In this document: positions 39,607-50,197 of the stretch, piece by piece
Layout: each line of letters opens with the position of its first letter
Numbering within the stretch: position 1 is the first letter of the stretch
Assembly (NCBI RefSeq): GCF_042186555.1
Contig: NC_133328.1
Location: forward strand, 358,669,323-358,733,322
Length of the DNA stretch: 64,000 nucleotides
Direction of reading: 5' to 3'
Origin: Aquarana catesbeiana
Taxonomy: Eukaryota > Chordata > Amphibia > Anura > Ranidae
Notes under the pieces: model-generated
Told to the model about the DNA's origin: nothing
The model's database searches: none
What the model saw: only the letters and a program-made list of their open reading frames with translations
Translations under genes and position numbers: made by a program

Positions 39607-42080
39607 CGCTGACTTTCTGAGAGTTGAAGTCTTTCTGGCCTTTTTTGAGAGTTATTTTTTGGTACTGCAGGATCATTTTTTGACGCTATAGTAAATGACC
39701 CCCACATTGTTGAGCCTAGATATCAAATAGGTCTCCCTGGAGCACAGTGCCTTGAAACATTCGCCCTCAGGCAAGGACCCTGTGATGGATCCAATCACAA
39801 ACATTCCGAGTCAGCTGGGATTCTTGTGATGTTGCAAAATACAATGTGTGGATAAACTGAATTTGGGGAGATCTAAAACATAGGTAAGGCCAGGGCACAG
39901 TGTTGAAGACCTTTCAAATATCCTTTCAAGTAAAAGGAGCATGAGTGGTATCCCCCATCTCTTAGAGGCCTCAACCATGTGAGCAAGTTAATGCTAGCTT
40001 GTCAAATAGGCATAAAAACAACTTTTTCTCAGTGGATAAGGGCCCCTATGCTTTGATTCATCCTAGTGGCCATAATTTTGGTGAAGAGTTTAATGTTGAT
40101 GTTCAGTAAGGATTTTGCCTGAAAGTTAGACCAATTGGTATCTTTGGAGTTGGATTTGGGAATCATGGAGATTGCGGCTAGTTGGGATTCCAGTCAAAAA
40201 AAAAAAAGAATGTTGGTCATGAAACTCTTTAAAAGCATGCTGTTAAAGGGGAGCCAGGATTTCTGAGAAGCATTTATAACAAGAGGCTGAGAAGCCATCT
40301 GGTCCCTGCCTTTTGTGCATTTTTCAGTGTTTTGATAGCCAGAATTACCCTTTGAGTCAAAATAGAATGAAGAGTCTATCACCTGGCTAAAGGCCACGGG
40401 CATGTGGGGAAGGGATATCCAGGAAAGAGGTCTTCAGCCACTGTTGCAGAGAAAGTGTTAGTGGATCTATAGAGGTCAGCCAAATGCTGTCAGCAAAGTT
40501 GAATGATTTTGGGAGGGCTACTCATGTGTACATGTACTTCCCAGTATGAAGGTGATAGGGTATGTGTGACATGTCAGAGGGCCATAGTCTCAGGGCTGGC
40601 AAGGAATCTGGCTTATTAGCCTTGAGATGGAAGAAGTGTTTTATACTTTAAATAGCTTTTTCTGCTTGGTCTAATAAAAGTAAGTTTAAAGCATGTTTTG
40701 CTTTGTCTAAGGCCACTTTCTCTGCTTCTTAGGAATTGGACTGGATGACCTGGTCTGTTTCTAAGTAGTTGAACTCCAAATGGAGAAATCAGGCCTTACT
40801 TTCCTTTGTGAAGGGAGGAAGACAATTGTATGCAATGTTCCCATATAACAGCCTTGTGGGCTTCCCATAAGGTAAGGGCCGATATGTTGGGAGTACTATT
40901 ATGGGCAAGATATTTCAAAATATGGGAATGGATTAAAGTTTTTTGAGGCTTATCAGAGAATATGAATTCATTTAGGGGTCATGTAAGGACTTCACTAGCA
41001 GCCAACAACAAGGAGGGTGTAAGATGCATTGCTAAGTGGTCAGTCCATGGGATAGGTTAGATGCGTACTTTCATCACTGAGGCAAGCACTGTGTATGACA
41101 GAAAGATATGGTCAATACAAGAGTTACAAGTTATGTTGGTGAGAGGATCTTTGGTGATTGGGTGGAACTTCCGCCAGCAATCAAGTAATGCATTAAAGTA
41201 GAGTGGGACTGCTTGCCCGAGGGGGGCTGGATGAGGATCCGACCTGTCTAAGGGAAAGAGGACTAATTTTGTGTCTCCACAAAGAAACACGGTTTCTCAT
41301 TTGATCACTCATCTGATGTTGGCCAATAATGTGTAAAAAGTGTCTAAAAAATGGTTGAGTGGTGTTTGGGATATAGTAAGTCACGATGATCATCTCCTTG
41401 TCATGGAGCTGCCATTGTAGGAGGAGGTAGCAACCCTTAGGATCTTTAAGACAACTCTCTGTTTTGTTAGTGCACTGACATGGTAATTTTGGGAGTAGTA
41501 GGCACTAAAGTATTAAGGCACTTAGGTTTGTGAGAATTTGGTTTCTTGTAAACAAACTTCAAAGACTGGACATGACAAAAACAAAACAAAAACTAATGTG
41601 CCCTTATTGGCAGAGTGAGCCCCTGAACAATAATACCAGTAAGTTAGCCATAATGAAGGAAAGGGTTTGTGGGCTGACATGATCTATAGAAGTGTAATAC
41701 GGATGCCCTGATGCAAAATCAACCCGGCTAGTTCAATGGATAAAAGGGGATGGGGGAAAAAAGAAGCAGGAGCGATAAAGAAAGAATATAAGCTCTTGTT
41801 TGGGCGTGAACATCACGAAGAGCAACAGTGTCAATGACAAAGACGGAAATGCATCAGCTACCCTGTCAGGACAAAAGTCCTCCACTGAGGGTGTGCAGTG
41901 AGCACCCAATGCGGCTAATAAAATGCAATATATGTAAACATCATGAAAAAACTGTTGAGAAAATCTTGCCAAGATAAGGCCCATCAGGATGTAATGAGGG
42001 TACGAGGCATAAAAACATTTGCACCGCCACCAGATAGGACTGTGCCCATTCCTCGTAGGAACGTTCGGTAATGGCATCTG
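39607..42080 (-). mobile_element. Decayed L1/Tx1-group LINE ORF2
   Basis: The minus strand still shows an endonuclease fragment (CGDTKLVLFPLDRSDP, CIDHIFLSYTVL, about 41290-41057; an upstream VTYYIPN segment near 41380) and an RT fragment (IAISMIPKSNSKDTNWSNF, SLLNINIKLFTKIMAT, about 40175-40060). Many frame breaks. Order and strand agree with one old LINE. Confidence 0.7.
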
Positions 42081-42207
42081 GCTCAGGAACCTTGCAGTGA
42101 AAAATTGTTAATGCATAATTTTATTACCTTCTCTCTGACATATAATTATCAACTAATTCGAATTCTGTATGAAGAAGTAGCCGCAGCGTTCTTAACAACC
42201 GATGACT

Positions 42208-42277
42208 AAATTCTTTTGTTTACATTTTAGCTGTCAGTGGGGAAGCCCGCTGACAGCTGAAATGTAAACAAAAGAAT
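42208..42277. repeat. Hairpin CTGTCAG...CTGACAG
   Basis: TTCTTTTGTTTACATTT-AGCTGTCAGTGGGG and its complement form a ~30-bp stem around AAGCCCG. The CTGTCAG(T/C)(G/A)GGGAAGCCC core recurs at 54308-54333 and 59027-59052. Confidence 0.75.
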
Positions 42278-42279
42278 GG

Positions 42280-43304
42280 CAGCAATAAAAAATGCATAAA
42301 AAAACCAGAGGCTCTTTACCACGTGATCAGCCATGTCCAATCACGGCTGATCACAGTATAAACAGGAAGAGCCGGTGATCGGCTTTTCCTCACTCTTGTC
42401 TGACAGATGCGAGTAGAGGAGAGCTAATCGGCGGCTCTCCCAACAGGGGGGGTCTGCGCTGATTGTTTATCAGGGCAGCCCCCCTCGGATGCCCACCCAG
42501 GACCACCATCATGCCGCCCAGGACCACCAGGGAAGGGGGCAACATGTGGATAGCCAGGTACGTACCCCATGGCCATCGCTACACCGATCTCGGTAAAGAG
42601 CCTCCAACATATGAAAAAAATATGCACAATAGATGCCAATCAGTGCCCACAAATGGGCACTGACTGGCAACATTATGGTCCAGATAAAACAAGTGATGCC
42701 CAGCAATGCCACCCATCAGTGTCATCAGTGCCACCCATCAGTGTCATCAGTGCCACCCATCAGTGTCCATCAGTGCCACCTCTCAGTACCCATCCATGCC
42801 CATCAGTGCCCACCTATCAGTGACCATCAGTGCCCAACTGTGCCACCTATCAGTTCGACCCATAAGTACCCATCAGTGCCACCTATCAGTGCCGCATATC
42901 AGTGCCACCTATCAGTGCCCATCAGTGCCGCCTATCAGTACCCATCAGTGCTCATCAGTACCACCTCATCGGTGCCCATTGGTGCCGCCTTATCAGTGCA
43001 GCCATATTAGTGCCCATCATTGAAGAAGAAAACTTACTTATTTACAAAAAATGTAACAGAAACAAAGAAAAACATTATTTTTTTAAAAATTTTCGTATTT
43101 TTTTATTTGTTGCGCAAAAAGTTAAAATCGCAGAAGTGATTAAATACCAGCAAAAGAAAGCTCTATTTGTGGGAACAAAATGATAAAAAATGTGTTTGGA
43201 TACAGTGTAGCATGACCGCGCAATTGTCCTTCAAATTACGACAACGCCGAAAGCTGAAAATTGGCTTGGGCAGGAAGGTGCGTAAGTGCCTGGTATTGAA
43301 GTGG
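42280..43304 (+). mobile_element. TTAA (piggyBac-like) MITE, right part
   Basis: Ends GAAGTGG|TTAA at 43304/43305; the last 280 bases mirror the left end of the MITE at 29651. The left border is not clear. It includes a degenerate tandem array at 42700-43020 based on CCCATCAGTGCCACCTATCA. Confidence 0.65.
42700..43020 (+). repeat. Degenerate ATCAGTGCC minisatellite
   Basis: Units of about 10-20 bases (CATCAGTGCCACC, TATCAGTGCC, CATCAGTGTC). The apparent Pro/Ser/His-rich open frames are by-products. Confidence 0.9.
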
Positions 43305-43309
43305 TTAAA

Positions 43310-44045
43310 TATCGTGTCTGGGGAGTCCCAGTCCCCTTAGTCTGCCTGTAAAGTGGTGCATCTGTGTGTTGTGTAGAACAGTGTCACAGCAAAATTATAT
43401 TTGTAAAGGAAAAAAATCATTTAAACTTGCTCGCGGCTGTAATGTATTGCCGGGTCCCGGCAATATAGATGAAAAATCAATGAAAAAAAAAAAATTGGAG
43501 TAGGTTACACCCCCCCTTCGGGCCTGGTATGGATTCTAAGGGAAATTCCATGCCAAAAAAAACCAGCGTGGGGTCCCCCCAAAATCCATACCGGGCCCAA
43601 ATCCGAGCAAACAGCCTGGCAGGCCAGAAAAGGAGGGGACAAGTGAGCACCCCCCTCCTGAATCATACCAAGCTGCTTGCTCTCAACATGGGGAGGTTGC
43701 TTTGGGGTCCCCCCAAAGCACCTTGTCCCCATGTTGATGGGGACAAGGGCCTCCTCCCAACAACCCTGGTCATTGGTTGTCGGGGTCTGCGGGTGGGGGG
43801 CTTATTGGAATCTTGAAGCCCTCTTTACAAGGGGGCCCCCAGATCCCAGCCCCACCTATGTGAATGAGTATGGGGTACGTTGTACCCCTACCCATTCACC
43901 AAAAAAGTGTCAAATAGTAAAAACCACAATAAACAGTTTTTGATAATTCCTTTATTAAAAAAAAAAAAAGTGTCCCGTGATGTACATCCATCATCAATTA
44001 CACCGCTCGATGGACCCGAAGAATAGAAAAAAAAAACTAAAAAAC
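43310..44045 (+). repeat. R1 family repeat, copy 3
   Basis: Shares TCTGCCTGTAAAG, CCTGGTATGGATTCT, CACCTTGTCCCCAT, GGGTCTGCGG and the GTGAATGAGTATGGGGTAC hairpin (43859-43898) in order with copy 2. It ends in a TTTATTAAAAA stretch and a CGTGATGTACATCCATC block also seen at 58860. Confidence 0.65.
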
Positions 44046-44059
44046 TCTGCCTCCTCCTG

Positions 44060-44103
<44 letters not shown>

Positions 44104-44145
44104 AATTCATTGCCTTCACTGTATATATATATATATATATATTCT
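44060..44145. repeat. (TA)n microsatellites
   Basis: Two TA runs, about 44062-44100 and 44122-44142. Confidence 0.97.
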
Positions 44146-44176
44146 ACACTGACTGCACTGTATACAGTGCCTTTAA

Positions 44177-45139
44177 CCACATGTCGATCAGCCGCCGCAG
44201 TTGTACTGCAGCAGAATGGCACGGCTGGGGGAAACGATGTCATGTAACGTCGCTTCGCTCTTCGGCCACTAGGGGGCATGAGCGCACCACCGGAGGCACG
44301 CGCGCGCCCCCGTTTGCCCACCGAGCCGATGCAAGTGCCGGCGGTCTCGATCACCGCCGGGCTCCCGCGATTGCTCGGGGCACACGGAGAACCCAGAGCT
44401 GTGTGTGTAAACACACAGTTTCCGGTTCTCAGAGGAGAGAACTGACAGATCCTCTGTTCATACAAGGTATGAACAGAGGATCTGTTAGCTTCCCTGCACA
44501 GTCCACATCCCCCTTCAGTTAGAACACTTCCTAGGACACACATTAACCCCTTCACTGCCCCCTAGTGTTAACCCCTTCACTGCCAGTGACATTTTTACAG
44601 TAATCAATGCATTTTTAATCGCACTAATCACTGTATTAATGCCAATGGTCCCAAAAATGTGTCAAAATTGTCTGACGTGACCGCCATAATGTCGCAGTCA
44701 TGATAAAAATCGCTGATCGCTGCCATTACAAGTAAAAAAAAAATTATTCATAAAAATGCCATAAAACTATCCCCTATTTTGTAGACGCTATAACTTTCTG
44801 CACAAACCAATCAATATACGCTTATTGCATTTTTTTTTTACCAAAAATATGTAGAAGAATACATATCAGGAAAAAAAATGTTTTTTTATATATTTTTTGG
44901 GGATATTTGTTATAGCAAAAAGTAAAAAATAATGCATATTTTTTGTTTATAGCGCAAAAAATAAAAACCGCAGAGGTGATCAAATACCACCAAAAGAAAG
45001 CTCTATTTATGCGAAAAAAAGGACGTCAATTTTGTTTGGGAGCCACGTCACATGACCGTGCAATTGTCAGTTAAAGTGACGCAGTGTCGCAAAAAGTGCT
45101 CTGGTCTTTGGCCAGCCAAATGGTCCAGGGCTTAAGTGG
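44177..45139 (+). mobile_element. TTAA (piggyBac-like) MITE
   Basis: TTAA at 44173-44176 and 45140-45143; inverted ends CCACATG / CCACTTAAG. The right 500 bases contain the family blocks CAATCAATATACGC, CAAAAGAAAGCTCTATTT and GACCGTGCAATTGTCAGTTAAAG. A 24-bp perfect palindromic stretch with ACAGATCCTCTGTTCATAC lies near 44447. Non-coding. Confidence 0.8.
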
Positions 45140-45144
45140 TTAAA

Positions 45145-46182
45145 AGGTATTTATACGATTGAAATTTTGCACATTTTGTCATGTTCCAACTAAAAATGGA
45201 AATGTATTTTATTGGGATTTTATGCGATAGACCAACACAAAGTGGCACATAATTGTGAAGTGGAAGGAAAACGGTAACTGGTTTTCAAAATTTTTTACAA
45301 ATAAATATCTGAAAAGTGTGGCGTGCATTTGTATTCAGCCCCCTTTACCCCCAACCAAAATCTAGTGGAACCAATTGCCTTAAGAAATCACCTAATTAGT
45401 AAATAGAGTCCACCTGTGTATAATTTAATCTTAGTATAAATTCAGCTGTTCTGTGAAGCCCTCAGAGGTTTGTTAGAGAACGTTGGTGAAAAAACAGCAT
45501 CAAGAAGGCCAAGGAACACATCAGACAGGTCAGGTATAAAGTGGTGGAGGAGTTTAAAGCAGGGTTAGGTTATAAAAAAGTATCCCAAGCTTCTAACATC
45601 TCACGGAACACTTTTCAATCCATCATCCGAAAATGGAAAGAATATGGCACAACTGCAAAACTACCAAGACATGGCCATTCACCTAAACTGACAGGCCGGG
45701 CAAGGAGAGCATTATTCAGAGAAGCAGCCAAGAGGCCCGTGGTAACTCTAGAGGAGCTGCAGAGATCCACAGCTCAGGTGGGAGAATCTGTCCACATGAC
45801 AACTATTAGTCGTGCACTCCACAAATTTGGCCTTTATGGATGAGTGGCAAGAAGAAAGCCATCGTTGAAAGAAAGCCATAAGAAAACTGCAGTCTTTGCA
45901 GTTTGCGAGAAGCCATGTGGGGGACACAGCAAACATGTGGAAGAAGGTGCTCTGGTTAGATGAGACCAAAATGTAACTTTTTGGCCTAAAAGCAAAACAC
46001 TTTGTGTGGTGGAAAACTAACACTGCACATCACCCTGAACACACCATCCTCACCGTGAAACATGGTGGTGGCAGCATCATGTTCTGGGGATGCTTTTCTT
46101 CAGCAGGGACAGGGAAGCTGGTCAGAGTTGATGGGAAGATGGATGGAGCCAAATACAGGCAATCTTAGAATAAAACCTGTTA
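45145..46182 (+). pseudogene. Tc1-like transposon, left part with transposase N-terminus
   Basis: Long terminal inverted repeat (about 45160-45330) pairs with 53115-53275. The transposase starts with an open helix-turn-helix region (GLGYKKVSQASNISRNTFQS, TAKLPRHGHSPKLTGRARR, about 45541-45843) that binds the termini. It continues broken through the first catalytic region (near 45960, DETK in another frame) and the second (WGCFSSAG-like near 46085), to the Harbinger insertion at 46183. The remainder is at 52858. Confidence 0.85.
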
Positions 46183-46974
46183 TGCCCTGTACACGCGGTC
46201 GGATTTTCCGATGGAAAATGTCCGATCGGAGTGTGTTGTCGGACATTCCGACCGTGTGTGGGCTCCATCGGAAATTTTCCATCGGATTTTCTGACACACA
46301 AAGTTTGAGAGCAGACTATAAAATTTTCCGACAACAAAATCCGATCGCGTCAATTCCGACCGTGTGTGGCCTGTTCCGATGCACAAAGTGCCACGCATGC
46401 TCAGAAGAAATTCCGAGACGGAACAGCTCGGTCGGGTAAAATTAGCGCTCGGAATGGATACTGCACTTTCGTCACGCTGCAATGTTAAAAAATGGTTTAA
46501 TACAGCGCACTCTCTTCTTCTTTATAATGTGAGAAGAATGAAGTAGTTTTGCTGCTCATATTCACACAGACTTCTCACAAACTTATTTCTTTACTATTTA
46601 TCGGGATTCCCTCAATATATTTTGATTTGTCACATCTGACAACATTATTTTTGTGGTGTTTTTTTTTGTTTTTTTGTTTTAAGGCAGATTATTTTTTGTT
46701 GGTTTGTCTTTTTTTCAAGGCTGATCTTTGTTTTATTGTATTTTAATTTTTACTCCAGAATATTTTTGTGTGTGTTTTGTGTGTCAAGTTACCACAGCAC
46801 CATTGATATGTTGTTCTATTTCATCTGTAGGAGATTGTTTGGTGTTGTTGTCTCTTGTTAATTTCACATTGTACTTTCGAAATGTACCTGAATCCTCACC
46901 AACCAACTGTCCTTTTTGGATGAAAACACACATAGGAGAGTATAATTTTCCGCCAAAATTCATTTATTAAGGGC

Positions 46975-47224
46975 TCACAACTAAACAAAGAGGGAGGCAA
47001 CGCTGGAGAAACAGCAGAAATGGGTGAAGCCTTGGACCCCCAGGGCACACATCAACTATTTTCAAGCAAAATTGGTGGCCTGAGGAGTCCATATGTAAGG
47101 CAGTGCAGTCTGGTCCAGAAGTTTCAGAGATCCGGAAAGCAGCAGATGACATCTGTATCCCCAGGCTGTGGTCATACAAGAGACTGCAGCTTTTGTCAGA
47201 CCAGACTGAACCCAGGGCCATCAC
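46975..47224 (+). repeat. Inverted partial MADF copy in Harbinger copy 2
   Basis: 47040-47220 on the plus strand matches MADF exon 2 (AAAATTGGTGGCCTGAGGAG, GCAGCAGATGACATCTGT, CAGACTGAACCCAGG), opposite to the MADF gene. It lies between the MADF stop and its AATAAA (minus strand, about 46965-46970), as in copy 1. Confidence 0.85.
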
Positions 47225-48412
47225 TCTCTGGTCTTCCTTCCACGCTTCCTTCCATGCTGTGGCTCTGGTGATGGAGTTGTGGCAGCAGGAGGAGGAGGAG
47301 GATGGTCCAACTCAATCACGTCAGTCTTGGGTGTGATTTCGCCACTCACCTCCTTAGTTAGGACTTTATAAATAAGTTGCTCACACATGAGGCGTTGACC
47401 CTCCTGCATGCCCTGCAGTTTGGTGGCAACCATGCAGGCAAAGGCCTCTTCAGGAGTGGGTAAGGCTCTGAGGGATGCAGAAGCCTCCTGAATGAGCCTG
47501 AGTGCAGAATCCTGAACGTGACTCCCCTTTCTGGGTCTTTTGTATGGAAGGCGGAGGGGAGGAACCTGCGATTCGGTCAGGCTGCGACTGGTCCCAGGCT
47601 TCTCCTGGCTGACACTTAGCCCCGCCTCCTCCTCGCTGCCACTAATCCCTGCCTCCTCCTGGCTGCCACATTCCACAGCCTCCTCCTGGCTGAGGTCTTC
47701 CTGTGTATGAAAAAGGGACATAGTTTTAGTTTTTTAGTCATCAATCACACATAATTTTCACCTCCTGACTGTTGCAAATTGAATGTGAACAAATATAACA
47801 GACTATCATTCTGAGCCCAGCATTTTTCATTCTTGTCCCAATTTTGGGTGCCCACTACTGTCTATTGATATGTCAAGCACTTTTTTCAATCAGCAATTAG
47901 TGATCAATAATAACATCTAGTAAAGATCATTTCTTTATTGACCAGAAATCTGTAGAAGAATGCTATACCTGACTCCAGCTGGGCTCCTCCACTTCTTCCT
48001 GGCTGGAAGGCCCAGGTTGGACATCGGAAGCCTCAGCTGGGGTGGAAGGAAGAGTGGAAGGAAGAGTGGAGAGGGATTCTCTGACTTCAGTGTGGTCTGA
48101 CAGAAATCGCAGTCTCTCATAGTACCACAGCCTGGGAACATAAATATCATCTGCTGCAGCTCCGGACCTCTGGGAATCCGTGACCTTCTTGCGCTCCCTA
48201 AGATAAGTGCTCCTCAGGCCACCAATTTTGGCTTTTAAATAGGGGATGGTTGCTGTGGGGACCACCGGCTTCACCAACTCCAGCAGTGTCTCCAGCGCTG
48301 CCTGCCTCTTTTGTTTATGATTATAATGGGGATGTCTCACCTGTCACAGACAGGGCAGCTCCCTGTATTTTTCTATGAACAGGGAGAGGAAATTGTGGTC
48401 ATTGAAGCCATC
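47221..48412 (-). pseudogene. Harbinger MADF protein, copy 2, one nonsense codon
   Basis: Coding exon from ATG about 48412 to donor CAG|GTATAG (about 47970) encodes the MADF domain (HPHYNHKQKRQAALETLLELV, IGGLRSTYLRERKKV, DDIYVPRLWYYERLRFL) and an acidic end (SSQEEVEEPSWSQ). A TGA near 48352 replaces the Trp codon expected after CL, so translation stops early. The last exon 47703-47221 carries several EEA repeats, a helical region (ALRLIQEASASL, KLQGMQEGQRLMCEQL), a short PPPPP stretch and a basic tail (GRKRGRKTRE). The exon-2 end is in frame here, unlike copy 1. Confidence 0.82.
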
Positions 48413-48539
48413 CATTTTCTCTGCAAGACACAACACAAGAAAAACCCTAAGGTCAGGCCAAACTCTCCTAATCTTGTTACAATATAGGCTTCAATTTCGA
48501 AGCAGTATAGGCCCAAGTTTAGATCTTACCTTCGTTATC

Positions 48540-48704
48540 ATGATCGGCGCCTCCGATGCTCCTTCCTCCGCTCACAGATCGTAAGTAATACGCACGCGTG
48601 TTACGCTTTATACACACTGCGCATGCATGTAACTCCACCCACCCCTGACGTTCTTTCTAGTCTATTCCCTGCCCCTTTTCGTTCGGCGCAGTGGGGGAGA
48701 GCAC
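48540..48704. promoter_or_regulatory. Divergent promoter, Harbinger copy 2
   Basis: Between the MADF 5' exon (about 48540-48590, minus) and the SANT ATG at 48705. It retains CGCACGCGTGTTACGCTTTATA and TGCGCATGCATG, decayed forms of the copy 1 elements. Confidence 0.5.
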
Positions 48705-49326
48705 ATGGCGGATACACAGCAGGTGGAGGAGGAGGAGGAAAGTCCGGATCCGGAGACATCCCGATCCAGAAGGAGAAGATTTAAGGCATCAAATATGTCC
48801 TTTGGGGAGATGTTGGAGATGGTGGACATCCTGAAGAAGGCTGACTATGATGGAAAGTATGGACCTTACCCCAACCCCAATGTCAGAAAGGCCAAGATCA
48901 TGGCGAAAGTGGTCAAAAGTCTGCACCGGAATTTCGGGGTACGTCAATCGAAAGATCAGCTCAGGAAGCGGTGGTCGGACCTCAAATTACTAGAACACGA
49001 GCAGTACAGAAAGATCCGGAGAGTGCTGCAAAAAAGTAAGTAGTTGTCCTGTGTTCCTATTCTTTTTGTGTTTATTACGTTCGTGCTGCTCCATGTGATG
49101 GATAAGAGATGGATGCCGGCATATTTTTGATACCTGTTTTTGTTTGGTTTCTCTCTTTTTAGGTGATCGTGATGTTGTGGATCCAGATCCTTTCACATCA
49201 GAAAGTGCACAGATCCTGATCGGGGAGATCATGGGGTGTAATTTAGAATGGGAAAACCTCAAGAAAAACATCAATGATGTTATTCAAAAAAATAAAAACA
49301 TCATTGATGTTTTGGGGCAAGTTTAA
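48705..49326 (+). CDS. Harbinger SANT/Myb-like protein, copy 2, two exons
   Basis: Exon 1 48705-49034 from ATG GCG GAT to AAAAAA|GTAAGT encodes the SANT-like domain (SFGEMLEMVDILKKADYDGK, KDQLRKRWSDLK). Exon 2 starts after TCTTTTTAG (49163) and runs to TAA 49326 (DPFTSESAQILIGEIMGC, IIDVLGQV). Both junctions are phase 1, so the frame survives although the acidic middle exon of copy 1 is missing. That exon is deleted with its surrounding intron (the intron here is only ~130 bases). No stop interrupts the two-exon model. Confidence 0.78.
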
Positions 49327-49394
49327 AACCCCTCCAAATCCCTTTGTTTTTTTTGTGTGCTACAATCTTAAAAATGTTTTAGCGATTTTTAGAA

Positions 49395-49615
49395 AAGCCA
49401 AATTTGGAGGATGCACACAGTGTGTCAACATGTGCTATCTGCTATCACGGGAGATCAATGGACGCGTTTTGGGGGTGCAACCCCTTCCTCAATAATAAAG
49501 TAGCTGAGAGGAAGGGGTTTCTCCCCCAAAACATGTCCCTTGATCCCCCGTGATGACAGCTCGCACATGTTGACATTGGCAATATTGTGTGCATCTTGCA
49601 AATTTGGCTTTTCCT
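49395..49615. repeat. ~220-nt hairpin, Harbinger copy 2
   Basis: Counterpart of 15635-15866: GCCAAATTTGGAGGATGCAC ... TGCATCTTGCAAATTTGGC, with matching GTTTTGGGGG/CCCCCAAAAC and CCTTCCTC/GAGGAAGG pairs. Confidence 0.8.
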
Positions 49616-49989
49616 GGGGTGACTTCACCCCATCTGAACGCAATATCAAACACAGTTCCTAAATACTCATGTATGATATTGCCTTCAAGTTCTACCAAAT
49701 GTGAACTTTCTAAGTTCAACATTTGTGTCTTTCTTGTTGGTTTTACACATGCCTGTTTTATCTTAAATGGACATTTCTATTTTTGATAATGCCACCCCAA
49801 AAAATGTTATACAACAAACATGTTGGTTTGTTTTAAAAACCTTTTCTAAATGCACATGTGATTGTGCAGGTATTAAAAAGATTGTTAATTAAGAATGTGT
49901 GGATTATTGTCTCAACGCTACAACACTTTTGTGGTAATGTAATTGCTGCTTTCTGTGAAAATGGGGGTTATTTCCTAAGGGCAAATCCT

Positions 49990-50033
49990 CTTTGCACTAC
50001 AAGTGCAGTTTCAAGTGCACTTGTAGTGCAAAG
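49990..50033. repeat. 18-bp-arm hairpin, Harbinger copy 2
   Basis: CTTTGCACTACAAGTGCA and its perfect complement around an 8-base loop. Confidence 0.85.
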
Positions 50034-50197
50034 TGTCTTTGCCTTTAATAAATAACACCCAACAGTGCTTTGGATAAGGTTACACAATCACGCCATTTTC
50101 AGGACTCACCACATTTCTGTCAGGGTCAGCTAAAACAAACACAAGCATTAAATGTCACCAAAGATTTTGTTTTTTTTGTTTTTATTTGATAAAGGCT

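Noticed and set aside
42569..43023. Pro/Ser/His/Cys-rich proteins
   Set aside because: By-products of the ATCAGTGCC minisatellite.
44037..44555. 172-codon minus-strand frame
   Set aside because: Runs through a (TA)n microsatellite and a TTAA-MITE; no domain.
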